DNA of 64,000 bases from positions 404,135 through 468,134 of the forward strand of contig JAIFVX010000001.1 in NCBI GenBank assembly GCA_019659125.1. The letters are read 5' to 3'. The first letter of the stretch is position 1. The number at the start of each line of letters is the position of its first letter. Made by a program: the position numbers and the translations under genes. Below the pieces are notes generated by a model. It was not told where the DNA came from and did not search any database. It saw nothing but the letters and a program-made list of their open reading frames with translations. Shown here in pieces: positions 33,507 through 41,173 of this stretch. The stretch is from Candidatus Pacearchaeota archaeon. GTDB taxonomy: Archaea > Nanobdellota > Nanobdellia > Pacearchaeales > GW2011-AR1.

Positions 33507-34475
33507 ATGAAACGATCAGTTGCACGAGCATTAGTCGCAGTCTCCATACTTATCGTAGTTTTCTTTGGCCTCTATGGCACAAGCAATAGATTTAGAGTTA
33601 CAACCAACGCGATCTTTGGAATAGGTGCCCCTGTGTTGCAAAACATCCCACTCAATGAGACAAATGCAACAAATAATATTTCATTATTACCTCCATTGAA
33701 TAAAACACCAGAAACCCCATTTGTAACAACAAGTGGTGGAAGTGGGGGCAGCTCTGGAGGCGGCGGTGGCGGATCAGCAACCACAGAGAATAACAATAAT
33801 GTGCAACCACCTCAAGGACCATCAGACCTTACTGCACAGGCAAACGGAAGCAGAGTCATCATACTATCTTGGCAAAATCATGATCCTGCAAGCTCTCTTA
33901 TTGTAGAAAGAAAATCGCATGCGGGAGATGAGTTTGAAACACTTTCAGTAATGGAAGCGGATGCCACCTCATTCATTGACGCACATGTATCTCCCAAGGC
34001 AAACTACATCTATAGGATTACTGCCGATATTGGTTCAACAAATGATGCCGATGCAACAACCTGGATACTTGGAGATTTAAACAATGATGGTGCAGTCAGC
34101 ATTTCTGACTTTATCGACTTTGCCACTATCTATCCAAGAACAATCCAAGACCTCGATTTCAATACCAACGCAGACTTAGATAACGATAAGGTTATTGACA
34201 AGAAAGACTTTATCATGTTCAAGGCGGCATTTAACGGCATCGATCCTCTTAACACAACTCTTGGGGATATTAATAATGATGAGTTAGTTTCGGTTGCAGA
34301 CTTCATTGATTTTGGAGCTGCATTCAATAGCACCTCTATTGATGCACACTACAACCTACGAGCAGACTTGGATTCTGATGGAGATGTAGATAGTGATGAC
34401 ATGGCACTATTTGAAACGATATTTAACTACCATATGGAGTTAGATTCTCTGAACAATGAGTCATCGACAGATTAA
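33507..34475 (+). CDS. Secreted dockerin-like protein with Fn3-like domain
   Basis: 322 aa. A signal or anchor helix lies at ~8-24, then a Thr/Asn/Pro-rich stretch and a Gly/Ser linker (77-90). A fibronectin-III-like domain (~103-175, PSDLTAQANGSRVIILSW) follows. Two dockerin-like units carry four EF-like loops at about 189-200, 222-233, 253-264 and 287-298 (for example GDLNNDGAVSISDF and ADLDSDGDVDSDD). Dockerins bind cohesins; no cohesin was recognised here. TTTATAAAG at about 33479-33487 gives a leaderless start. The loops closely resemble those in the 784-aa protein at 20812. Confidence 0.85.
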   Translation: MKRSVARALVAVSILIVVFFGLYGTSNRFRVTTNAIFGIGAPVLQNIPLNETNATNNISLLPPLNKTPETPFVTTSGGSGGSSGGGGGGSATTENNNNVQPPQGPSDLTAQANGSRVIILSWQNHDPASSLIVERKSHAGDEFETLSVMEADATSFIDAHVSPKANYIYRITADIGSTNDADATTWILGDLNNDGAVSISDFIDFATIYPRTIQDLDFNTNADLDNDKVIDKKDFIMFKAAFNGIDPLNTTLGDINNDELVSVADFIDFGAAFNSTSIDAHYNLRADLDSDGDVDSDDMALFETIFNYHMELDSLNNESSTD

Positions 34476-34553
34476 TATCTATGACTTCATCACCTAGAAG
34501 CATAATATTTCCAGTACAACAATCCTTATAATCATCTTTTTCCTTAAAAAACC

Positions 34554-34865
34554 ATGTCTCTAGAGGATATACAAAGGCAGGTGGATGAGTGGGCTCAAAC
34601 ACGACCCTATTGGCATCAATTATCACAAGGCATGAGGCTGACAGAGGAAGTGGGAGAAGTTGCCAGGGAAATAAATCATCAATATGGAGAAAAGAAAAAA
34701 AGAACTGATGAAGCTGAAGGAGACTTAGGAGAAGAGTTAGTAGATGCAATGTTCACCATTGTGTGCATAGCAAATAATTCAAAAATAAACCTCCATGAGA
34801 AATGGAAAGAGATGATGGATAAGAAGCATTATGGCCGAGACAAAAATCGCTACGAAGTAAAGTAA
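34554..34865 (+). CDS. MazG-like nucleotide pyrophosphohydrolase
   Basis: 103 aa, a single MazG/all-alpha NTP-PPase domain. The metal-binding EExxE helix is RLTEEVGEVAREI; the second ExxD pair is in DLGEELVDAMFTIVCIAN. Likely hydrolyses non-canonical (d)NTPs to monophosphates. A TTATAATC element about 26 nt upstream supports the start. Stop abuts the convergent oxygenase-like gene. Confidence 0.9.
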   Translation: MSLEDIQRQVDEWAQTRPYWHQLSQGMRLTEEVGEVAREINHQYGEKKKRTDEAEGDLGEELVDAMFTIVCIANNSKINLHEKWKEMMDKKHYGRDKNRYEVK

Positions 34866-35438
34866 TTATTTTAAAGATCCTTCAACGAGTATAAATGAAT
34901 TCTTTCCAGCTTTATGATTGATATACTGAAGAAATCTATTCATATCCTTTCCTTTCTCAACAATACAGAAACTGTTATCTTCTGGTGTAAAGACTGTAGG
35001 GTTCTCATTGGCAACATAGACTGTATTGCCTCCCCAAGCAGGATTCCAAGGAGGGGAAAGGCAATAAAAGAATTCTATTCGTTTTCCTGCAAGCTCTGAA
35101 TCATGGATGAGAGTATAGTTCTTATGGCCATATCTCCCTACGTGTAAAGTGAAGTTCTTAGCCTTCTTCCCGAGAATGCTCGAAAGAAATGACCGAAATT
35201 CATCAGAGAAGAATATACTTTTCATGGAAGGGCTTGAAACAACTAAGGATGGATATCTATAAACTGAATACCTATCGGGAATCTTATGTTCTACTCCTTT
35301 CTGCTTGGTTAAAAAGCGAGATAGCGAATCATAACTCTCTTTCATGAGGAAGTTAGGAAGTTTGATCATCCCAGCCTCTTGGAATGCCTGCTTCATCTGT
35401 TCGCATATATTCTTATCTGTATAAAGAGGATTAATCAT
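34866..35438 (-). CDS. Degenerate 2OG-Fe(II) oxygenase-like double-stranded beta-helix protein
   Basis: 190 aa. The core IHDSELAGKRIEFFYCLSPPW aligns with CHDDQLSGRKIAYIFYLS of the neighbouring oxygenase, but the metal Asp of H-x-D is Ser (H-D-S) and the 2OG-binding Arg at the C-terminus is missing. It is thus probably non-catalytic. The start is ATG 35438, sharing one base with the upstream stop (TGATG), with GGAGG about 10 nt before it; the in-frame ATG at 35450 sits directly on that GGAGG. Together with the next gene it resembles the two-domain OGFOD1/Tpa1 enzymes encoded as two chains. Confidence 0.75.
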   Translation of the reverse strand: MINPLYTDKNICEQMKQAFQEAGMIKLPNFLMKESYDSLSRFLTKQKGVEHKIPDRYSVYRYPSLVVSSPSMKSIFFSDEFRSFLSSILGKKAKNFTLHVGRYGHKNYTLIHDSELAGKRIEFFYCLSPPWNPAWGGNTVYVANENPTVFTPEDNSFCIVEKGKDMNRFLQYINHKAGKNSFILVEGSLK

Positions 35439-36037
35439 CAATGAAACCATCCTCCAATGGCATACCTATCTTTCGTGCTTACATTTTCTTCAACCTCATG
35501 ATACGAGCGTGCAGAGACCTCGAATATCATCAATGAATTCCACAAGGGAAGATGCTTTTGTGAGATAGTCGTTGGCTTTCCCTGCTTTGAGTTGAAAAGG
35601 ACTAGACATCCCCCGTCTTTTTCCTCAAAACTCTCAGATAAGTAAAAGATGTATGCAATCTTCCTCCCACTAAGCTGATCGTCATGGCATAAGAGGTAGT
35701 TAGTATCCTTATACAGGCTTCCTGCCATGTCGATCTTTTTTGTTTTAATGCCTGTAATCTCCTGGATAAGCCCAAGAAAATCTTTGGAAGAAAATAACGA
35801 GTGAAGTTCCTGCAAGGTCTTGTTTCGCGTTGATTGTAAATCCTTAGTCTGATGAAGATGAAACAAATCCGACTCTTTTTCTTCAAATCTTTCAGATTTT
35901 AGTGCCTGTAAAACTTTTCGCGCCATATCTTCATTGAGAAGATCTCGTATCACGACATGCCTGAAAGGTTTGGCAGCATCAAACCGGTCTTTGAGAGTGC
36001 TTGCCATGCCTGCAACTGATCGATTGACAAAAATCAT
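35438..36037 (-). CDS. 2OG-Fe(II) prolyl hydroxylase, OGFOD1/Tpa1-like
   Basis: 199 aa. The HxD metal motif is CHDDQ (H118, D120), the distal His is H180 in SARSYHEVEEN and the 2OG-binding Arg is R191 in RYAIGGWFH. The stretches LLCHDDxxxGRxIAYIxYL and the final GGWFH strongly resemble human OGFOD1 and yeast Tpa1, which hydroxylate a proline of ribosomal protein uS12. A ribosomal or translation-factor target is therefore plausible but inferred. The reaction needs O2, Fe(II) and 2-oxoglutarate. TTTATATTCC upstream gives the start. Confidence 0.85.
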   Translation of the reverse strand: MIFVNRSVAGMASTLKDRFDAAKPFRHVVIRDLLNEDMARKVLQALKSERFEEKESDLFHLHQTKDLQSTRNKTLQELHSLFSSKDFLGLIQEITGIKTKKIDMAGSLYKDTNYLLCHDDQLSGRKIAYIFYLSESFEEKDGGCLVLFNSKQGKPTTISQKHLPLWNSLMIFEVSARSYHEVEENVSTKDRYAIGGWFH

Positions 36038-36067
36038 ATATAACTTTCAAGAAAGGAATATAAAAAA

Positions 36068-37042
36068 CTATCCTTCGTCTTTGACACCGGCTTCACTCAC
36101 GAAGAACTGAGCCTCATTGTCTGGCAAGTTAGGTGAATCAATAAGCTTTGCTACCCTGCTTCCCTGTTTTCCTCTTCGGAAATACATCCTATAGGTTGAA
36201 GCATGCCCTACAATATTTCCACCAATAGCCGTCGTAGGGTCTCCAAACATCATGGCAGGGTTAGCCATGACCTGGTTTGTCACATAGACAGCAAGATTGT
36301 GCTGTTCAGCCATTCGTATAAGATTGTGTAAGTATCTGTTCAGCTTTTGCTGCCTATCAGCTAATTGGCCTCTTCCCGCAAACTCAGCCCTGAAATGTGC
36401 AGTCAACGAATCGATAATAACAAGTTTAATAGGTTCTCCATCTTTGATCATCTCGTTAATCTTGTCGATAAGAAGAATCTGGTGATCAGAGTTGAATGCA
36501 CGAGCCACTAATATATTCTTGAGCACCTTATCTGCGCTTGCCCGCATGGCCTCTGCAATCTGCCGTATTCGTGCCGGCCTAAAGGTTCCTTCGGTATCAA
36601 TATAAACGGCCTTGCCGTTGATTCCTCCCTGTTCCTTAGGAAGCTGTACATTCACGGCCAACGTCAATGCAAGCTGCGTTTTCCCACTTCCAAATGCTCC
36701 ATATGCCTCAGTCATAGACCGAGTCTCAACACCCTTTCCTCCCAGAAGATTATTTAGATTGGAAGACCCTGTAGAAATATATCCAACGTCCTCGCGCTTC
36801 TTGGCAAACTCCATCCCATCCATGAACCCTAAGTTAAGGAGTCCTCGCGCTGCCTGGATTGCCTTTCGGGCAACAGCTTCTCCTATACCTGCGAGCTCCG
36901 ATAAGGATGGTGGACTCATAACTGCTAGTCCCATGAGATCATAGACCCCTGCAGCCTCAAGCTTTGCAGCAATACCAGGCCCAATACCTGGAATATCAGT
37001 AAGTGTTGCTTCTTTCTTCTCTTCTTGTTCAGCTTTTGTCAT
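36068..37042 (-). CDS. radA: DNA repair and recombination protein RadA
   Basis: 324 aa, full length. The N-terminal helix-hairpin-helix (LTDIPGIGPGIAAKLEAAG) is followed by the RecA-like ATPase with Walker A GAFGSGKTQ and Walker B LVIIDSLTAHFR; the GRGQLADRQQKL and VTNQVMANP segments are loop regions of archaeal RadA. It forms filaments for homologous pairing. An A/T-rich promoter (CTTTATAAAG, about 37064-37073) and an inverted repeat (37090-37110) lie upstream. Confidence 0.97.
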   Translation of the reverse strand: MTKAEQEEKKEATLTDIPGIGPGIAAKLEAAGVYDLMGLAVMSPPSLSELAGIGEAVARKAIQAARGLLNLGFMDGMEFAKKREDVGYISTGSSNLNNLLGGKGVETRSMTEAYGAFGSGKTQLALTLAVNVQLPKEQGGINGKAVYIDTEGTFRPARIRQIAEAMRASADKVLKNILVARAFNSDHQILLIDKINEMIKDGEPIKLVIIDSLTAHFRAEFAGRGQLADRQQKLNRYLHNLIRMAEQHNLAVYVTNQVMANPAMMFGDPTTAIGGNIVGHASTYRMYFRRGKQGSRVAKLIDSPNLPDNEAQFFVSEAGVKDEG

Positions 37043-37089
37043 AGTTAATAAAACTGATAAGTCTTTATAAAGATTCTATCAATGAATAA

Positions 37090-37110
37090 TACACATTAGA
37101 ATAGTGTGTA
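37090..37110. repeat. Inverted repeat upstream of radA
   Basis: TACACA-TTAGAATAG-TGTGTA: six perfectly complementary bases flanking nine. It lies just upstream of the radA TATA element (about 37064-37073), where an activator or repressor could bind. One copy only seen; no regulator can be named. Confidence 0.35.
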
Positions 37111-37154
37111 CTCTTATGCCAATGAAAAAGAATTAATAAAGTTTGTGTTGGATG

Positions 37155-37607
37155 TTATGCAATAAAAATAAGGGCAAAGAAAATAAGACTCAGGAAACAG
37201 AGAAAAAGGAAAAGACCATCTTCAATTCTTCCCCCAGTTTTGATTCCTCCATGTACTTTGCCCTTGAGCGGCCAGAAAGGCTGTATGCCTTCAATGGTAA
37301 AGCTATCAATTAAGAGATGAAACGAGTAACCAAGAAAGAAAGGCAGTGCTGCAATGGGAAAATATAATGAAAGTACAACTGCAACGAGCGTGCAGAAAGT
37401 AAAGCTATGGATGAATCCTCTATGCTTAGAGAACCATTGGATGGGCCTGAATAAGGGTTTCTTTCCCATATAGGAGAATCCCGAATCAATATCGGGGAGG
37501 AGCGTGGCAATAAGGATAACAGGAATGAATACAAATATATGTTCTGCATGTGGCAGGAAAAACAGCATGGCAGCAATCCCTAATGCAAGGTGAGTTCTCA
37601 TAATCAT
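37155..37607 (-). CDS. YdjM/DUF457-like membrane metal-dependent hydrolase
   Basis: 150 aa with about four TM helices. Conserved polar motifs within or next to membranes: RTHLALG near the start, LPDIDSG, SKHRGFIHS and GYSFHLLIDSFT, giving the His/Asp set of the YdjM (DUF457, LexA-regulated in bacteria) family, predicted membrane-bound hydrolases. The substrate is unknown; a phospholipase-like role is suspected for the family. Complete in length. Confidence 0.85.
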   Translation of the reverse strand: MIMRTHLALGIAAMLFFLPHAEHIFVFIPVILIATLLPDIDSGFSYMGKKPLFRPIQWFSKHRGFIHSFTFCTLVAVVLSLYFPIAALPFFLGYSFHLLIDSFTIEGIQPFWPLKGKVHGGIKTGGRIEDGLFLFLCFLSLIFFALIFIA

Positions 37608-37637
37608 CCTTGCCTGAAAAGAACGAAAATTATAAAC

Positions 37638-37802
37638 CTATGTTTTTCTTTTCTTCATCTTACCATAAATCCGGCCGATCAAGGCCCCGAGAAGAAAATA
37701 AAATATTCCTGATAGGATTCTAACTGCCATCGTGATTTCTCTGTGGCCCCAATTAAGAGATGTATAGAGTGCATCAAATCCGGGAACATTACTCACTAAC
37801 AT
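37638..37802 (-). CDS. Second half of a split small membrane protein
   Basis: 54 aa from ATG 37802. It has one TM helix near the C-terminus and ends LLGALIGRIYGKMKKRKT. That end matches the C-terminus of the 122-aa protein at 50815 (LLIGIFLGWLYGKMKK). The frame is shifted by one base relative to the upstream frame; stop and start share one base (TAATG). Either one gene broken by a frameshift or two coupled genes. Confidence 0.55.
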   Translation of the reverse strand: MLVSNVPGFDALYTSLNWGHREITMAVRILSGIFYFLLGALIGRIYGKMKKRKT

Positions 37803-37966
37803 TAATAAGATCTCAACGGGGGCTGATAATAATCATAAGAAACAGTATAAGAACCAAAGAATTCATACGAATAATGAAATGGTAGAAGAATGAGTGCGAG
37901 TATACCTACTAAAAACAAACATATCACTCCGCCTCTAACCCAATACGGCCACTTATTCCATCCCAT
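37802..37966 (-). CDS. First half of a split small membrane protein
   Basis: 54 aa from ATG 37966. The start MGWNKWPYWVRGGVI closely matches MGWKDWPYWLKGGVI of the complete paralogue at 50815. One TM helix (~12-32) is followed by a Tyr-rich extracellular loop, then a stop. The combined length with the following frame (~108 aa) approaches the intact paralogue (122 aa). A sequencing error, a real pseudogene or programmed coupling are all possible. Confidence 0.6.
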   Translation of the reverse strand: MGWNKWPYWVRGGVICLFLVGILALILLPFHYSYEFFGSYTVSYDYYQPPLRSY

Positions 37967-38000
37967 TACCAACAGAACAAAAAACTCTTAATAAATCTAA

Positions 38001-38936
38001 CTACTGCTTGGCTTCAAGCTCGTGAATAAGAAGATCGACATTCACGTCCTCGATATGATCAACACTAAATTCCATGGTGTTGAATAATGCGTTGTTCCTG
38101 ACATTGCCCACAAAAAACCTTTCCTCTCCCAAAAGGGAATGCTTCTTCTCGGAAAACCTCTCAAGAGAAAATACCTCTTCCTGCGTGAGCCCGAGCTTAT
38201 AGATGTGCTCTCCAAAGATGACTGCTCGAAGAGATTCAGTCCCATCATCCAAGACAAGATTCAACAAAGCTCTCTGCAGAGGTTTTACTTTTCCATGATT
38301 GATGCACTGATCTTCAGCGACCTTCTTCCCGCATTGAGGACATACTTCGAAATATCGGGGATCAAAAGTCTGCACAATCAATGCTCGTGTCTTCAAGCTC
38401 TCTCCAGGTTTGACATCCTGAAGCTTCTTCATCATAAGAGGCTTCTTCGTTACGACAGCATCAATACGCTCTGAGCTTTTCTTGATGTCGGAAAATGATG
38501 AGAGATGCAATTCCCCATTCCTTACGCTTGCATTGGAAACCTCGATGACATCCCCTTCCTTGAGCTCTCCCCCTTCAACAAGAGAGATATGATGTGTATC
38601 CCATAATACGACCTTAGTATTTGAGCTGTCATCTGCCACAGTCACTCGTGCAACCTTTCCTTCCTTTCCATTCTTGTTAAATGAGATGATAGGAAATGTT
38701 TCGATGATCTTGCCGACAATATTGGCTCGCTTCATTCCTTGCACTAACTCTGAAATCTTCAACCTTTCTTTGTCAAAATTAATTCCCAATTCAGCAGCAA
38801 CAATCTGCGCTGCCCCTTCCTTTGACACTAATCCTGAAAGTTTTGCCCGCTTCGCCTCCACTTTCCTTTCTATCTCATCTTTCTCTACATGTGCTGCAGA
38901 AGCGATTCTCTCAACAAGCTGAATATAGTTATCCAT
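38001..38936 (-). CDS. rpa: Replication protein A (single-stranded DNA-binding)
   Basis: About 311 aa from ATG 38936 (an in-frame start at 38969 or 38981 is also possible). After a helical N-terminus there is an OB-fold DNA-binding domain (FPIISFNKNGKEGKVARVTV, VVLWDTH), then a second OB region with a zinc finger CPQCGKKVAEDQC-x-x-H, as in euryarchaeal RPA41-type proteins. It protects ssDNA during replication and repair. Paired with RadA ~1 kb away. TATA elements near 38972-38990 leave the exact start unsettled. Confidence 0.92.
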   Translation of the reverse strand: MDNYIQLVERIASAAHVEKDEIERKVEAKRAKLSGLVSKEGAAQIVAAELGINFDKERLKISELVQGMKRANIVGKIIETFPIISFNKNGKEGKVARVTVADDSSNTKVVLWDTHHISLVEGGELKEGDVIEVSNASVRNGELHLSSFSDIKKSSERIDAVVTKKPLMMKKLQDVKPGESLKTRALIVQTFDPRYFEVCPQCGKKVAEDQCINHGKVKPLQRALLNLVLDDGTESLRAVIFGEHIYKLGLTQEEVFSLERFSEKKHSLLGEERFFVGNVRNNALFNTMEFSVDHIEDVNVDLLIHELEAKQ

Positions 38937-39032
38937 GATCCCCTTTGATAGTACAAAACCTCCTGACATCTTTATAAACATTTATATACTATTTTTTGCT
39001 TTAAAAGCTACCATCGTGAAAGGAGGTTATAT

Positions 39033-39395
39033 ATGGCAAACGTACAAAAGACTTTCGCTCTAATTTTAGGTATTGTATTGCTCCTTGTTGGTATCCTCGG
39101 ATTTTTCCCTAACGGTATTGTTAGTGAAACAGGATACTTCACGGTTAATATGTATCAAAGCATCCTGCATGTTATCGCAGGATTATGTGGTATATATGCA
39201 GGTACAAAGGGAGAAGGACAGGGCTACAACGCAATCATCGGTTGGATAGGTATTGCTCTAGGAATATTAGGATTCATCCCAGTAGCTAAGGACTTGCTTC
39301 TACAATACTTGAACATTCAAACAAGCATCACTGTATTGCATCTTGTAATTGGTGTTGTCTGCTTGGGCGTCTACTACGGAGTAAGTAAGAATTAA
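39033..39395 (+). CDS. DUF4383-like four-TM membrane protein
   Basis: 120 aa with four hydrophobic helices (about 7-27, 43-60, 68-84 and 98-116). The LIVGILGF/NLLHVIAGLCG/IGIALGILGF pattern resembles DUF4383-type membrane proteins of unknown function. A strong GAAAGGAGG Shine-Dalgarno lies ~6 nt before the ATG, an exception to the leaderless rule here and a sign of an efficiently translated mRNA. A T-rich terminator follows. Confidence 0.8.
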   Translation: MANVQKTFALILGIVLLLVGILGFFPNGIVSETGYFTVNMYQSILHVIAGLCGIYAGTKGEGQGYNAIIGWIGIALGILGFIPVAKDLLLQYLNIQTSITVLHLVIGVVCLGVYYGVSKN

Positions 39396-39402
39396 CTCCA
39401 TA

Positions 39403-39424
39403 TCTTTTTTCTTTTTTCTCTTTC
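39403..39424 (+). terminator. T-rich intrinsic-type terminator
   Basis: CTTTTTTCTTTTTTCTCTTTCC directly after the stop of the membrane protein gene. Runs of T on the coding strand without a strong hairpin are the usual archaeal termination signal. The next promoter, for EF1-beta, lies just beyond. Confidence 0.6.
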
Positions 39425-39459
39425 CTTAAAATTTATAAACCCTCTAACTAACGATTGGT

Positions 39460-39732
39460 ATGGCAATCGTAACACTTATCATAAAAATAATGCCTGACTC
39501 TCCTAGTACAGACCTGCATGCAATACAATCACATGCTCGGCAGTTATTAGAGAAGGAAGGCGCGAAAAACCTTTCTTTTGAAGAGAAGCCTATCGCTTTC
39601 GGCTTAAAGGCAGTCATGGTGAAATTCGATCTTCCTGAAGAAAAAGGTACGGAAACGGCAGAGAACAAGCTCGGCACTATACCTCATGTCTCTTCAGTCA
39701 CCATCGAAGACTACCGAAGAGCCTTCGGATAA
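39460..39732 (+). CDS. ef1b: Elongation factor 1-beta (aEF1B)
   Basis: 90 aa, archaeal length. MAIVTLIIKIMPDSPSTDLHAIQ, an IAFGLKAVMVKFDLPEEKG middle and a C-terminal VSSVTIEDYRRAFG match the family. It exchanges GDP for GTP on EF1-alpha. A TTTATAAAC element 26 nt before the ATG gives a leaderless start. Followed one base later by the HIT-like gene, probably co-transcribed. Confidence 0.95.
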   Translation: MAIVTLIIKIMPDSPSTDLHAIQSHARQLLEKEGAKNLSFEEKPIAFGLKAVMVKFDLPEEKGTETAENKLGTIPHVSSVTIEDYRRAFG

Positions 39733-39733
39733 T

Positions 39734-40339
39734 ATGTCGTTAACACCCCAACAAGTCAAAGAGCTAAAGGCACAGCTTCTTCAGCAAGTGCAGCACCTCC
39801 CTCATGATCAAAAGCGAGAATTCATCCAAAAAATAGAGGATATGGCTCCAGAGACCCTGGAACTCATGCTTGAGCAGCAACAGGGAAAGCAAAAGCCCAT
39901 CTTTAGGATGATTATCGATAAGGAAGTCCCCTCAACGATTATTGATGAAAACTCTCATGCGATGGCAGTGTTGGAAATAAACCCTGTTTCGGAAGCCCAT
40001 ACACTTATCATTCCAAAAAAGCCGGCCTCAGCCCCAAAAGAAATACCCCCAGAGGCGTTTGAGCTTGCCAAGAGGGTTGCTCGTACGATTGAAGAGCGCT
40101 TGAGACCAAAATCGGTTGATCTTGTAACTGAAACAAAATTTGGCGAATCAATCATTAATATAATTCCTTCCTATAATGTACATGTTACTCTCGCATCTCC
40201 AAGAAAGAAATCATCTCCTGCAGACCTAGGAAAGGTCGCTCAAAAACTGAAGCCTGAAGAGAAAAAAGAGGTTATTAAAATACAAAAGCAGCCAGCAAAG
40301 AAAGATCCAATCGTGAAGTTGCCCAGAAGAATACCATAA
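39734..40339 (+). CDS. HIT-fold protein lacking the catalytic His triad
   Basis: 201 aa. The N-terminal ~60 residues are helical and charged (SLTPQQVKELKAQLLQQV...). The middle looks like a HIT domain: IFRMIIDKEVPSTIIDENSH, AVLEINPVSEAHTLIIPKKP. The strand normally bearing H-x-H-x-H reads N-V-H-V-T-L, so only one His remains and catalysis is unlikely. The C-terminus is Lys-rich. The start directly follows the EF1-beta stop. The last 65 nt overlap the convergent prepilin peptidase gene. A binding rather than hydrolytic role is inferred. Confidence 0.8.
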   Translation: MSLTPQQVKELKAQLLQQVQHLPHDQKREFIQKIEDMAPETLELMLEQQQGKQKPIFRMIIDKEVPSTIIDENSHAMAVLEINPVSEAHTLIIPKKPASAPKEIPPEAFELAKRVARTIEERLRPKSVDLVTETKFGESIINIIPSYNVHVTLASPRKKSSPADLGKVAQKLKPEEKKEVIKIQKQPAKKDPIVKLPRRIP

Positions 40340-41123
40340 CTAAGAATGCCAAGAAAAATGCAGGCACAAAGGGTATCCCTTCTTTGATCAACACGGATTT
40401 ATTGAATTTTCTCAGCAGTCTGATGTCCTTCCAGCTCAACCCATGCACGCTCTTCTTGATCACGTGCTTACCAACTTTCACATCCTGGTGCAACCAGTCT
40501 CCTTCGGTCAATTTTTCAGGAGAAATCCTCTTGATCATGCATCTTTCAAGTGCCTTGAGATAGAGATAGAGCATTGAAATGCAAAGGATCAGTCCCGCAA
40601 CACTAAGAGTCTCCTTTAACCAAAAAGAGGGAGCATACAAGATCCCATTAATAACCAACGCAATTCCGAGTACAAACACAAGCAGCGCATACTGCGGCGC
40701 CAAGAACATTTTGAAATTCTTGCGGTTATTCCAAACTATGTAAATGCTATAGATAAGACTATACAATGCTCCTAGGAAAAAAAGGAGAAAGATGAAAATC
40801 AAGGAAAGATACCATAGATCAAACAAGGATGCAAAAGGCAGCACAATCCCGATTCCCATTAAAAGTTTCGCGTCTCCTCCCGCGAATGCTCGTGCATAGT
40901 AGAATGCATACGCTAATCCGAAAAATAGCGCGAATCCCGCTAGTCCCCATAAAAAGAATCCGAAGTCCTTGGTAAATATAGAGTAGAACGCCCGATATGC
41001 AATGGCAAATGCTACTAATGAAAAATTAAGCCAGTTTGAAACCTCTCTGCTCCTTAGATCCTGGATGGTCGCCCAGAGAATCCAGAGCAATGCAAGACCA
41101 AAGAGGAAGCAATACTCATACAT
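40275..41123 (-). CDS. Prepilin (class III signal) peptidase, A24 family
   Basis: 282 aa with about six TM helices. Aspartate 1 lies in IQDLRSREVSNWLNF after TM1, aspartate 2 in the GxGD-type motif FAGGDAKLLMGIG. Architecture matches archaeal FlaK/PibD/EppA-like peptidases, with an extra soluble region (~185-245). It should cleave the K(K/R)G sites of the many pilin-like proteins in this window. The start at 41123 (not 41165) is supported by a TTATTAAGC element about 26 nt upstream. Its 3' end overlaps the HIT-like gene by 65 nt. Confidence 0.92.
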   Translation of the reverse strand: MYEYCFLFGLALLWILWATIQDLRSREVSNWLNFSLVAFAIAYRAFYSIFTKDFGFFLWGLAGFALFFGLAYAFYYARAFAGGDAKLLMGIGIVLPFASLFDLWYLSLIFIFLLFFLGALYSLIYSIYIVWNNRKNFKMFLAPQYALLVFVLGIALVINGILYAPSFWLKETLSVAGLILCISMLYLYLKALERCMIKRISPEKLTEGDWLHQDVKVGKHVIKKSVHGLSWKDIRLLRKFNKSVLIKEGIPFVPAFFLAFLVMVFFWATSRLDLSLLAAFVF

Positions 41124-41173
41124 TGCATGAAAAACACGATAACCTTTATTAAGCTTCGTGTGCAATAAAGTCT

